Part shown: piece by piece, positions 52,871 to 61,242 of the stretch | Layout: every line of letters starts with the position of its first letter | Position numbering within the stretch: position 1 is the first letter of the stretch | Origin: an uncultured Christensenellaceae bacterium | GTDB taxonomy: Bacteria; Bacillota; Clostridia; Christensenellales; Borkfalkiaceae | NCBI GenBank assembly: GCA_910586655.1 | Contig: CAJUIR010000006.1 | Coordinates: 1-64,000, forward strand | Direction of reading: 5' to 3' | DNA: 64,000 nucleotides | Translations under genes and position numbers: made by a program | The notes under the pieces: model-generated | The model's input: only the letters and a program-made list of their open reading frames with translations | Told to the model about the DNA's origin: nothing | The model's database searches: none

Positions 52871-53101
52871 TTATTTCAATCTCGTAAAATTCTTTACGCG
52901 GACGGCGCGAAACGTAAGCGTAACGGAAATGACGCCGCCCTCTTTTTTAATCGACATTCTCGCTTTGCTCTCCGTTTCGAAATACTCGTCGGCAACGCGC
53001 TGAAAATCCCGAATTGCGGCTTCCTCCGTTTCGAGATTCATTTCTTCTTTGTCTTCCGCAAGCATGCGCGCCAAACGGTGTTTGGTTGAAAGTTCTCTCA
53101 T
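52871..53101 (-). CDS. minE: MinE-like cell division topological specificity factor (divergent)
   Basis: 76 residues directly downstream of minD (14 nt), AGGAG before the ATG. The layout fits MinE: an N-terminal MinD-interacting helix (KHRLARMLAEDKEEM), then IRDFQRVADEYFETESKARMSI and a beta strand GVISVTLTFRAVRV. Similarity to typical MinE is weak, so the call leans on synteny. In MinDE systems it drives release of MinD from the membrane and pole-to-pole oscillation. Confidence 0.72.
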   Translation of the reverse strand: MRELSTKHRLARMLAEDKEEMNLETEEAAIRDFQRVADEYFETESKARMSIKKEGGVISVTLTFRAVRVKNFTRLK

Positions 53102-53115
53102 ATCCGCTCCTATCC

Positions 53116-53838
53116 TTATTTATGTCCGCGTTGTTTGAATTGATTTTTTTCTCCCAGCGTGAAGTAAGCGCCCAGTGCGCGGAACGCGCGCGAACGTTCG
53201 TAGATGTTGTCGAGAAACAGTTTGTCTTCCTCGGGCACAACGGCGACGAGAGGCAGACGAAGCGCGGACGAGATTTCCGCAGGCGTTAGAATTTCTCCGC
53301 GGCGCGTCCAATCCTTGCGCACCATATTGATAACCAGCCCCACTTCACGGAACCGATAACTTTTCAAGATCCCCGAAACGCGGTCGGCATCGCGCATGGC
53401 GGAAATATGCGGCGTTGTAACGAGCAGCGCTTCCTCGGCACAGGAAGCGGCGCGGTGAAAGCCGTCCTCTATCCCTGCGGGAGAATCGATAAAAATGTAA
53501 TCGAACTGCGGAGCAAGCGCGTCCAAAACAAGACGGATCGCCTGCGGAGATACGTACCGCTCCGAAACGCGGTTGCTTGCAAGACAGTAGAGCGTGGGAT
53601 AGCGGGGATGACGCACCAGCGCCTGACGCGGACGGCAGCGACCCTCCACTGCGTCCAGTACGTCGTATATCGCCAAATTTTCGGTTCCGAACACCACGTC
53701 TACGTTATTGAGTCCGAAGTCCAGATCGCACACGATGACGCGGCTGCCCGTTTTGGCAAGTTGAACGGCAAGATTACAACAGACCGTCGTTTTCCCGACG
53801 CCCCCTTTCCCAGACGTGATTACGATTTTTCTTGCCAT
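53116..53838 (-). CDS. minD: Septum site-determining ATPase MinD
   Basis: 240-residue deviant Walker-A ATPase: ITSGKGGVGKTTVCCNLAVQLA, switch segment VIVCDLDFGLNNVDVVFG, YIFIDSPAGIEDGF and VINMVRKDW. The usual C-terminal amphipathic membrane helix is not obvious; the tail reads ALGAYFTLGEKNQFKQRG. I start at 53838 (MARKIV), preceded by GGAGG, rather than the ATG 13 codons earlier. minC is not adjacent. Confidence 0.93.
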   Translation of the reverse strand: MARKIVITSGKGGVGKTTVCCNLAVQLAKTGSRVIVCDLDFGLNNVDVVFGTENLAIYDVLDAVEGRCRPRQALVRHPRYPTLYCLASNRVSERYVSPQAIRLVLDALAPQFDYIFIDSPAGIEDGFHRAASCAEEALLVTTPHISAMRDADRVSGILKSYRFREVGLVINMVRKDWTRRGEILTPAEISSALRLPLVAVVPEEDKLFLDNIYERSRAFRALGAYFTLGEKNQFKQRGHK

Positions 53839-53912
53839 TGCTTCGCCTCCGCGCGCGCGTTTTGACCATGATAACACATGGATACAGGCATATTTTTACG
53901 AGTTTTGTCGAA

Positions 53913-53948
53913 GAAAAAAGGAATCGGAGGAAAACCTCCGATTCCTTT
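53913..53948 (-). terminator. Intrinsic terminator of the small peptide gene/ABC operon
   Basis: AAGGAATCGGAGG-AAAA-CCTCCGATTCCTT, followed on the minus strand by TTTTCTT. The stop codon of the 25-residue ORF touches the stem. Confidence 0.92.
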
Positions 53949-54025
53949 TATTTCTGCAACAGCGATTTTAAATATTCCTCGTACTCTTCATCGGTGAGTT
54001 TGGGAATTTTTTTCTTATTAGCCAT
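53948..54025 (-). CDS. 25-residue small protein
   Basis: ATG at 54025 with GAGG 5 nt upstream, stop directly at the terminator. The peptide begins MANKKKIPKLTDEE and ends YLKSLLQK: a basic N-terminus and an acidic/amphipathic helix, no membrane segment. It lies 49 nt behind the ABC transporter gene, probably the last cistron of that operon. Function unknown. The Shine-Dalgarno, ORF and terminator spacing are the only evidence. Confidence 0.6.
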   Translation of the reverse strand: MANKKKIPKLTDEEYEEYLKSLLQK

Positions 54026-54074
54026 ACTTACCTCGTAAATTTGTATATAGAAAGTATGCCCTCTTTTACACGAT

Positions 54075-56846
54075 TTATTCGGTTCGTAAAGCGATCACGG
54101 GGTCTTTTTTCGCGGCAGCCTGCGCAGGGATCAATCCCGATATCAAAGTCAACAGCACGCTGACGCATACCATGATGAACGCCGTAAGCGGCGGAAGCGC
54201 GGCAATGCCCGCAATTCCCGCAAGCGAGAAGATGATCGCATTGATCACAAACGAAAGCAGATAAGTTACGACGACGCCGAACAGTCCTGCCGCAAGCCCG
54301 ATTATAAACGTTTCGGCATTGAACAGATTGCGAATATCCTGCTTTCTCGCCCCGAGAGAACGCAATACGCCGATCTCTTTGATGCGCTCTACGACCGATA
54401 CATATGTGATGATCCCGATCATGACCGAAGACACGATCAGCGAAATTGCGGTGAACGCAACGAGAACGTAAGTGATGACGTCAAGCATGGTCTGCATCAT
54501 CCCCATGAGCAAGCCGACCGTATCGGAATAAGTGATCTTATCGAGTTCGCCCAGCGTGACGCTCTGCGCAACGCCGTCTTCGTCCATATATTCGTAAACG
54601 CGGTTTCCGCTTTCGCACCAGTCGTTCCAGATATCGAGATATTCGAGCAATTCGTCTTTTCCGTCGAAATCCGACGCAAAGACGGAAATGGCGTTGGGGA
54701 AATCGTCGCCGCCCACGTGGCGAAGTACGGTGTCTTCCGAGGTGTAACTCACGCCCGATTGATCTTTGGAAGTATAGTAATGCGCGAGATTTTGCGCAGG
54801 CGGATTGAAATAGAACGTATATTCGCCCAAATCGGTATCCATCGTCTGGCTGTTTTCGTTGATAAACCGAACTAAATCGGAATGGATATTTTGCGCGATA
54901 TACCGTTCAACCGTCGCCTCCGTCAAATTCAAGCCCGATGTAAGGCATCCGTAGGTCAATCCCTTCTTTAAACGCAAAATGCCCGTAACCGTGATCTTGA
55001 TCCCCTCTTCGTCCGAAGCGTTCAGATCGTCGCGTTTGCCCTCATAAGTGTACGGATAGGGATTTTCCATCGTCGGTGTGTTTTGACGATACACTTCGTT
55101 GTTGTAGTAAAGCACGTACTCTTTTCCGACGATCTCGTCGAACGGAATGGTCTGTTTGTCGAAATCGATGGAAGGTTCTTCGCCCTCTTTCTCCTCGAAC
55201 AGCGAAATAAACGTCGGTTCATCCAACAATCCGAGTTGCGCAAGCGTTAAGTCGGATACTTCGTTGTTGCTTCCCACAACAAGCACCGCTTCGCGTTCGT
55301 TGCGGGGGAAATGCCCTTCTCCGACGATTTCGTACTGGGAAAGTACATACTTCCCGTAAGATACGTCGGATAAATCGCCGCTCCCGGGCATCTTGGTAAC
55401 AATATTGCCGAAATAATTCGCCATCGGCACGAGGGAGGAATATATGGGTTTATACGTCTGTAATTCGCTGATATAAAATTCTTTGAGGTTGGCAAGCGAA
55501 CGGTAATCCGTTCTGATCTCGTCTCCCTCTTTTACGCCGCCTGTCTGAACGCTCGTAAACAAGTTATCGCTCAACGATACGCCGTATCCGTATTGAATGG
55601 CATGATACCATGCGGGATCCATCTTTTCGATATAATCGAGATAGGCGGGCGTAATATTGTTCTTGACGGACATCTGATTGGCAAGCCCCGTCAGAAAAGA
55701 ATCGATATACACTTTATCGCCCAACTGCGACATATCGGGCATATCCTTTTCGGAAGTAAACGAAGTCATGATCGACGCCATATCGTACGTGCTTTCGGTT
55801 ACCTGCACGGGATAGTAGGAAAGCATATCTTCTTCCGTTCGCTTGATGTAACTGTTGAATCCGCTCGAAAGCGCAAGCACCAGACATACGCTGATGATCC
55901 CGATGCTCCCCGCAATGGAGGTGACTACGGTCCTGCCCTTTTTGGTCAGCAGATTCCGCGCGCTGAGCGCAAGAGAACTGAGAAAGTTCATGCGGGCGCG
56001 GAGTTGTTTCTCTTTTTTCTTTTTGGGCTTTTTTCCGTTCTGAACCGATTCTTCCGATTCTTCCGAACCCTGCGTTTCATCGGTCGCGCGTTCCGTTTGA
56101 ACGGAATCTTCTTTCGCGGTTTCCGCGGCATCCGTTTTCGCAACGGGCGACGCCGATTCTTCGCTGCCGTCGTAAGGATTGGAATCGGATTCCATGAATC
56201 CGTCCTTGAACCGTACCAGACGGGAGGCATACCGTTCCGCGAGTTCGGGATTGTGGGTTACCATGATGACGAGGCGTTCCGCCGCGATCTCTTTAATGAG
56301 TTCCATGATCTGGACGCTCGTTTCCGAATCGAGCGCGCCCGTCGGTTCGTCCGCCAGCAGAATGTCGGGGTTATTGACAAGCGCGCGCGCAATAGCGACG
56401 CGCTGGCATTGTCCGCCCGAAAGTTGGTTGGGACGTTTATGTAATTCCTTCCCAAGTCCCACGCGCTCCAACGCCTGCGTTGCACGTTTTTTGCGCTCCT
56501 CGCGCCCTACGCCCGCAATGGTGAGCGCGATCTCCACGTTGCCGAGTACAGTTTGATGGGGAATGAGGTTATAAGACTGAAAGATAAATCCGATGCGATG
56601 GTTGCGGTATACGTCCCAATCGCGGTCGGTAAAGTCTTTGGTAGACTTGCCCTGAATGACCAAATCGCCCGAAGTATAGTGATCCAATCCGCCGATGATA
56701 TTGAGCAGCGTCGTCTTTCCGCATCCGGACGGACCCAAAATACATACAAATTCGCTCTTGCGAAAATCGAGGCTGACGCCTTTTAACGCATGGACGTATT
56801 CGGAAGCAACTTTATAGTCTTTTTTGATATCCTTTAATTTTAACAT
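54075..56846 (-). CDS. MacB-type ABC transporter, ATPase-permease fusion
   Basis: 923 residues. An N-terminal ABC ATPase (1-225): Walker [15 protein letters not shown], signature [15 protein letters not shown], Walker [16 protein letters not shown]. An acidic Ser/Glu/Lys linker (225-285), then a FtsX/MacB permease with one N-terminal helix, a large extracellular domain (about 340-760) and three C-terminal helices ([49 protein letters not shown]). Such type VII systems act as mechanotransmitters or export lipids, peptides or antibiotics. Follows a MarR gene by 37 nt. Two tandem AGGAGAAAGC copies precede the ATG. Confidence 0.92.
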   Translation of the reverse strand: MLKLKDIKKDYKVASEYVHALKGVSLDFRKSEFVCILGPSGCGKTTLLNIIGGLDHYTSGDLVIQGKSTKDFTDRDWDVYRNHRIGFIFQSYNLIPHQTVLGNVEIALTIAGVGREERKKRATQALERVGLGKELHKRPNQLSGGQCQRVAIARALVNNPDILLADEPTGALDSETSVQIMELIKEIAAERLVIMVTHNPELAERYASRLVRFKDGFMESDSNPYDGSEESASPVAKTDAAETAKEDSVQTERATDETQGSEESEESVQNGKKPKKKKEKQLRARMNFLSSLALSARNLLTKKGRTVVTSIAGSIGIISVCLVLALSSGFNSYIKRTEEDMLSYYPVQVTESTYDMASIMTSFTSEKDMPDMSQLGDKVYIDSFLTGLANQMSVKNNITPAYLDYIEKMDPAWYHAIQYGYGVSLSDNLFTSVQTGGVKEGDEIRTDYRSLANLKEFYISELQTYKPIYSSLVPMANYFGNIVTKMPGSGDLSDVSYGKYVLSQYEIVGEGHFPRNEREAVLVVGSNNEVSDLTLAQLGLLDEPTFISLFEEKEGEEPSIDFDKQTIPFDEIVGKEYVLYYNNEVYRQNTPTMENPYPYTYEGKRDDLNASDEEGIKITVTGILRLKKGLTYGCLTSGLNLTEATVERYIAQNIHSDLVRFINENSQTMDTDLGEYTFYFNPPAQNLAHYYTSKDQSGVSYTSEDTVLRHVGGDDFPNAISVFASDFDGKDELLEYLDIWNDWCESGNRVYEYMDEDGVAQSVTLGELDKITYSDTVGLLMGMMQTMLDVITYVLVAFTAISLIVSSVMIGIITYVSVVERIKEIGVLRSLGARKQDIRNLFNAETFIIGLAAGLFGVVVTYLLSFVINAIIFSLAGIAGIAALPPLTAFIMVCVSVLLTLISGLIPAQAAAKKDPVIALRTE

Positions 56847-56883
56847 GCTTTCTCCTGCTTTCTCCTGAGGATCTCTGCCGTTT

Positions 56884-57360
56884 TTATTTATTTTTAGATT
56901 GACCCGATCGTTCGATCGTTTCGCGCTTCAAATTTTCATACACTTCGGAAAGTTCTCTGCATTCGGAAAGAAAAGACTCCCATTTCTCCTTTCCGTAAGC
57001 GGAGATGATTTTCGAAATATACTCGTTCGCCTGCTTGCATTGTTCTTCGTATACGCCGAGCGTCCGTTCGGAAAGTTGAACGTATGCGATTTTCTTATTG
57101 TCGGGCGAAAACGCGCGTTTGATCACGCCCTCCTTTTCCATCTTGTTCACGATCTGCGAAACGGCGGAGCGCGTTACGCCGATGCGGCGCGCAAGTTCGG
57201 AGGAAATGATTTGGTTTCCCCTTTCGTTTTCCGTTACGATTTCCCGCAAAATCCGAAATTCCGTTTTCGAAAATTTTGCCGTTGCCGCAAACAAATCGAG
57301 ATTTTCGATTTTTCGCAGGATCTGCATGAACTGCGTCAAATATTCGTTCGTCTCTTTCAT
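56884..57360 (-). CDS. MarR-family transcriptional regulator
   Basis: 158 residues, winged helix with EFRILREIVTENERGNQIISSELARRIGVTRSAVSQIVNKMEKEGVIKRAF (recognition helix and wing) and flanking dimerisation helices. Probably represses its own operon with the ABC transporter in response to a small molecule. An inverted repeat overlaps the transcribed start region (57379-57396). Confidence 0.92.
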   Translation of the reverse strand: MKETNEYLTQFMQILRKIENLDLFAATAKFSKTEFRILREIVTENERGNQIISSELARRIGVTRSAVSQIVNKMEKEGVIKRAFSPDNKKIAYVQLSERTLGVYEEQCKQANEYISKIISAYGKEKWESFLSECRELSEVYENLKRETIERSGQSKNK

Positions 57361-57378
57361 ACCTGTTTCTCGTTATGT

Positions 57379-57396
57379 ATTATTCTAAACAATAAT
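57379..57396. promoter_or_regulatory. Candidate MarR operator
   Basis: Inverted repeat ATTATT-CTAAAC-AATAAT just downstream of the marR -10 box. The size fits MarR operators. Confidence 0.6.
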
Positions 57397-57397
57397 T

Positions 57398-57427
57398 ATT
57401 ATATACAAAAGACGGCTTGACTGTCAA
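57398..57427 (-). promoter_or_regulatory. marR-ABC operon promoter
   Basis: Minus strand TTGACA (57422-57427), 18-nt spacer, TATAAT (57398-57403). The -35 box is in the loop of the hairpin at 57411-57440. Confidence 0.8.
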
Positions 57428-57440
57428 CTTCAAAACCGCC
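57411..57440 (-). terminator. Imperfect terminator-like hairpin holding the marR -35 box
   Basis: Minus strand GGCGG-TT-TTGA-loop AGTTGACAG-TCAA-G-CCGTC followed by TTTTG; about 85 nt after the stop of the CNNM-type gene. Confidence 0.45.
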
Positions 57441-57525
57441 TGAAATGATAAATTCACGATAAATTCACAAAGCATACGTTTCCGCCTGACTCTGCACTTT
57501 CGCACCGTTATTTAAAGCAATGCCG

Positions 57526-58587
57526 TCATTCTTCCGTTTCGTCCACGTCCTCCGGCGCTTCGGGCTCGGGAATAAAGGGATTCAACGGTGAGGTAACGGG
57601 CGTCAGATCGTATTTATCGTCGATATCGCCCACCAGTTCTTCCACCATATCCTCGCGCGTGATCAACCCCAAAGAGTTGCCCGAAGGCCCCACGATCACC
57701 ATATGTTCCCGCATTCCCTGCATCTTTTTCATGAGTTCTGCAACCTTTACGTCGGGCATGGTTCTGGAAACGGGTCGGACGATATTCATGAAGTCCCGCC
57801 GCCCCGCAAGCATATTTTCGTAGAAATCGGCGCGATACAGAATTCCGATAATGTTGGGCTTGGTGCCCTTGTAAACGGGGATCCGCGAAAAATTGGTTTC
57901 TCTGAAAATTTTATAGACGGAACGCACGTCTTCCCGCGCCTCCGTCATGACAACGCGATCGAGCGGGATCATGCAGGATCCGACGTGCAAGTCGTTATAC
58001 CGCAGCGTTTTCGTGATCAGATCCTGCTCCGTTTCGTCCAGAACGCCTTCCTCGTGAATATCCGATACGAGCATTTTAAATTCCTGCTCGGTATATTTGG
58101 GTTTCTTTTTGTTGAAACCGAAAATTAAAAACACCAGTTTTTTCCACACGCCGAACAACAAATTGAGCGGTAAAAACAGATAAGTACACAAGACCAGCGG
58201 AAACGCCATGATGCAGGCAAACGATTCGGGCGTTTCCCGCGCAAGCGTTTTGGGCGTGATCTCACTGAAAATCACGAGTACGATGGTAAGTACGACGGTA
58301 GAAATCGTCGGTCCCAACTCACCGCCCAAAAGGTCAACAAAAATCACGGTGGAAATGGTTGCCGCCGCGATGTTGACGATATTATTTCCGATGAGAAGCG
58401 TCGTAAGTACTTTATTGTAGTCCTCACTCAACTTTAAAGCAAGCCGCGCAGTGCGCTTTTTCTCCGCCAAAGCGCGCATCCGCACCGTACTGAAACTCGT
58501 ATAAGCCGTTTCGGTTGCACTGAAGAACCCCGACAATACGATGAGCACAATTAGCGCAATCAACAGTCCTATGGTAGTACTGTCCAT
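57526..58587 (-). CDS. CNNM/CorC-type membrane protein (DUF21 plus CBS pair)
   Basis: 353 residues. DUF21 domain with three to four helices (1-185: LSGFFSATETAYTSFSTVRM, VVLTIVLVIFSEITPKTLA) and a CBS-pair (about 200-325: MIPLDRVVMTEAREDVRSVYKIF, MVIVGPSGNSLGLITREDMVEELVGDIDDKYD). The CorC_HlyC domain is absent or vestigial. The family includes Mg2+/Co2+ transporters; the hemolysin name is historical. AAGGAGG lies about 16 nt before the ATG, an unusually long spacing. Confidence 0.9.
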   Translation of the reverse strand: MDSTTIGLLIALIVLIVLSGFFSATETAYTSFSTVRMRALAEKKRTARLALKLSEDYNKVLTTLLIGNNIVNIAAATISTVIFVDLLGGELGPTISTVVLTIVLVIFSEITPKTLARETPESFACIMAFPLVLCTYLFLPLNLLFGVWKKLVFLIFGFNKKKPKYTEQEFKMLVSDIHEEGVLDETEQDLITKTLRYNDLHVGSCMIPLDRVVMTEAREDVRSVYKIFRETNFSRIPVYKGTKPNIIGILYRADFYENMLAGRRDFMNIVRPVSRTMPDVKVAELMKKMQGMREHMVIVGPSGNSLGLITREDMVEELVGDIDDKYDLTPVTSPLNPFIPEPEAPEDVDETEE

Positions 58588-58613
58588 AATGCGAAAAAAC
58601 GATCCTCCTTAAT

Positions 58614-59180
58614 TTATGAATTATATTTTCGTTTCCGCGTGATGACAAACAGCGGAACGCTTTCTCCGTGATCTCTGCCGCGTCCGATTGCGGCGGGTTT
58701 TTCCTGTTCCTCGGGCGTATCCAGCATCGCGGAAATTTTCATCAATTCCTGCGTACGCTCTTCCGAAAGCGCGTTCATTTTGTATTCGGACAGAATATGC
58801 GCGATCGTTTCGACCATCTCTTCTTTGGGCTCTTTCTCTTCTTCCGAAACTTGGTTCGAGCCGTAACGTTTTACGCCGACGGGCGCGGGCGCGGATTTTG
58901 CCTGCGCCTTAGGCGCAGTCTCCGTCCGCTCTTGCGCGGGATCCGCTTTTTTCATCTCGGATTCGTCGAGAGGCGGTTCGGGAAGCAGGTAAGAAGGAAT
59001 TTTACGGCTGCCGCGTTGCAAGACGTTTTCAAGACGTTCGTGCGCTTTTGCGCAGCGATACTCGTCTTTACTGAAACAATACAGACAGCGCGCATATTTT
59101 TTGCACATGTCGCAGCCAAGCGCTTTTTCCGCTTTCTCTTTTTCCTGTACCAGATACAAGTCTAATTCTTGCGTCGTCAT
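58614..59180 (-). CDS. Protein of unknown function with N-terminal Cys cluster
   Basis: 188 residues, soluble. Five cysteines near the N-terminus, CDMCKKYARCLYC followed by Cys in DEYRCAK, suggest a metal site; then a Pro/Ala/Lys-rich disordered region (65-115), an acidic helix (EEEKEPKEEMVETIAHILSEYKM) and a basic C-terminus. No family recognised. AAGGTG before the ATG. It lies 26 nt upstream of the CNNM gene, likely co-transcribed. Confidence 0.75.
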   Translation of the reverse strand: MTTQELDLYLVQEKEKAEKALGCDMCKKYARCLYCFSKDEYRCAKAHERLENVLQRGSRKIPSYLLPEPPLDESEMKKADPAQERTETAPKAQAKSAPAPVGVKRYGSNQVSEEEKEPKEEMVETIAHILSEYKMNALSEERTQELMKISAMLDTPEEQEKPAAIGRGRDHGESVPLFVITRKRKYNS

Positions 59181-59347
59181 GTTTCACCTTCCGTAAAAGT
59201 CCGTAAGATATTTTTATTATACTCGAAAAAAAGTTATTTTACAAGTGTTCCGCGGAAAATATTTCAAAACGTTCACAATTTTTTGATCCTTCGGTTTTTT
59301 GTTTCGCCTATCCCCCCAAACTTTTTCCTTATTTATAATAAAAGCGG

Positions 59348-59376
59348 TTGATTTTTTTCAAGCGATTGTTTATAAT
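59348..59376 (+). promoter_or_regulatory. Leaderless promoter of the rnf operon
   Basis: TTGATT (59348-59353), 17-nt spacer, TATAAT (59371-59376), 6 nt to GTG at 59383; no Shine-Dalgarno. Confidence 0.8.
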
Positions 59377-59382
59377 AAAACG

Positions 59383-61242
59383 GTGAAAAAAAAGGGAAAA
59401 TCGATCGGTGCAAAAAAAATTACGATACTTGCGCTGTTGACGGGACTGGGGCTGATCGCGTTCTTGATCGAAGCCCTCATTCCCGTGCTTCCCGTTCCCG
59501 GGGCGAAACTGGGGATCTCCAATATTTTTTCTCTGTTCGCCCTCGTCATGTACGGTCTGCCGGAGGCGCTGATGGTCGTCGTCGCGCGGACGGTTCTGGG
59601 AAGCATTTTTGCGGGAAACCTTTCTCTTTTGCTTTACAGTTTAACAGCCGGCGTCGTAAGCGTCTGCGTTTCGCGCCTGCTTCTTTTGCTGTTCCCGCGC
59701 ATCAGTATTCTTTCCGTCAGCGTAACGTCTGCCCTCGTACATAATCTCGTGCAACTGCTCGTGTACTGCGGATTGACGCAGACGATGCTTTTAATGTCCT
59801 ATGCGCCTTATTTGTGCCTGATGGGTACGGGCGCGGGGATCGTCGTGGGACTGGCAGTCGTATTTACCGTAAAAGCCGTACCCCTTTCCGTGTTCCATAA
59901 GATCGGGGTTGGAAATAAAGAAAATTCAGAAACCGGAGGAAACAAATTGAAAGCGAAAAACGGAAAACTTTTCTTCCGCGGCGTTCACATTCGCGGCAGA
60001 AAAGAACTCTCGGAAAGCAATCCTATCGAACCGCTGAACGGTTCGTGGGAAGTTGCCATTCCCGTGAGTCAGCACATCGGCGCGCCCGCCGAGCCTGTCG
60101 CGGAAGTCGGACAAACTGTCAAACGCGGTCAACTGATCGCAAAAAGCGCAGGCCGGATTTCCGCGAACGTGCATGCAAGCATTGCGGGCACGGTCAAAGA
60201 AATTGCGGAGCGCTGCGACGGTCGGGGTGTAAAGGGCGTTCACATCGTGATCGCGCCGAGCGAAAAACAGGAAACGGACTATCTTCCTCCCCTAACGGAA
60301 CTTACGGGCGAACAGATCGCAAAGCGCGTAGAGGAAGCGGGCATCGTCGGTATGGGCGGCGCGGGCTTCCCGACGCACGTCAAACTTGCGCCCCAAAGCG
60401 CGGTGGACACGCTCATCCTCAACGGCGCGGAATGCGAACCCTATCTTACCTGCGACGACCGACTCATGCAGGAACAGCGCGATAAGATCGTGCGCGGCGC
60501 ATTCTATCTTGCCAAGGCGCTCGGCGTAAACCAAGTGATGATCGGCATCGAAAAGAACAAACCGCAGGCGATCGCATTGTTTGAAAAAACCGATCTCCAA
60601 GTGATCGCGCTCAAAAAGCAGTACCCCATGGGTTCGGAAAAACACCTCATTTACTGCTGTACGGGCAGAAAAGTGCCGCTCGGAAAACTTCCCGCAGACG
60701 CAGGCGTCGTGGTGCAAAACGTAGCGACCGCGTACAGCGTATGCGAAGCCGTGGAAGATGGCAAACCGCTGATCGAACGCGTCGTCACCGTATCGGGAAG
60801 CGGCGTGGAACAACCGAAAAATCTGCTCTGCCCCGTCGGCGCGCCCCTTTCCGCACTCATCGAGCAATGCGGCGGCGTAAAAGAAAACGCTGTGAAATAC
60901 GTCGCGGGAGGACCCATGACGGGTACGGCATTGACGGGAGCGGACGCAGTCGTGACCAAAACGACTTCGGGATTCCTCTTCCTCACGGCAAAGGAAACGT
61001 GCAATGCAGAACCGACTCCCTGCATCAACTGCGGAAAATGCGCCGAAGTCTGCCCTATGAAACTCATGCCCATGCAGATCGAATTTTACGCGGCAAACAA
61101 AGATTACGAAAACGCGAATAAACGCGGCGGCGCGCTCGCCTGCATCGGCTGCGGCGCATGCGGATATATCTGTCCTGCCCGCCGCCCGTTGGCACAGGCG
61201 ATCAAAACGACAAAAGCCGAACTCGGGAGGAAAAAATCATGA
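59383..61242 (+). CDS. rnfC: Gx transporter fused in frame to RnfC
   Basis: 619-residue open frame with two parts. Residues 1-188: a Gx-type membrane protein (HepS component I-like), about five helices, with IEALIPVLPVPGAKLGISNIFSLFALVMYG. Residues 189-619: RnfC, the soluble NADH/ferredoxin-side subunit, with GMGGAGFPTHVKL and NGAECEPYLTCDDRLM, a SLBB region, and two 4Fe-4S motifs (CINCGKCAEVCP, CIGCGACGYICP). At the junction GGAGG (59935-59939) sits 7 nt before an in-frame TTG (59947), giving a normal 431-residue RnfC, so RnfC may be made separately. Rnf couples electron flow between ferredoxin and NAD to Na+ or H+ transport. GTG start follows the promoter directly. Confidence 0.88.
   Translation: MKKKGKSIGAKKITILALLTGLGLIAFLIEALIPVLPVPGAKLGISNIFSLFALVMYGLPEALMVVVARTVLGSIFAGNLSLLLYSLTAGVVSVCVSRLLLLLFPRISILSVSVTSALVHNLVQLLVYCGLTQTMLLMSYAPYLCLMGTGAGIVVGLAVVFTVKAVPLSVFHKIGVGNKENSETGGNKLKAKNGKLFFRGVHIRGRKELSESNPIEPLNGSWEVAIPVSQHIGAPAEPVAEVGQTVKRGQLIAKSAGRISANVHASIAGTVKEIAERCDGRGVKGVHIVIAPSEKQETDYLPPLTELTGEQIAKRVEEAGIVGMGGAGFPTHVKLAPQSAVDTLILNGAECEPYLTCDDRLMQEQRDKIVRGAFYLAKALGVNQVMIGIEKNKPQAIALFEKTDLQVIALKKQYPMGSEKHLIYCCTGRKVPLGKLPADAGVVVQNVATAYSVCEAVEDGKPLIERVVTVSGSGVEQPKNLLCPVGAPLSALIEQCGGVKENAVKYVAGGPMTGTALTGADAVVTKTTSGFLFLTAKETCNAEPTPCINCGKCAEVCPMKLMPMQIEFYAANKDYENANKRGGALACIGCGACGYICPARRPLAQAIKTTKAELGRKKS
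59935..59949 (+). promoter_or_regulatory. Internal ribosome binding site and TTG start for RnfC
   Basis: GGAGG, 7-nt spacing, TTG inside the uninterrupted Gx-RnfC frame; the codons after it (LKAKNGKLFFRGVH) match the usual RnfC N-terminus. Confidence 0.75.
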
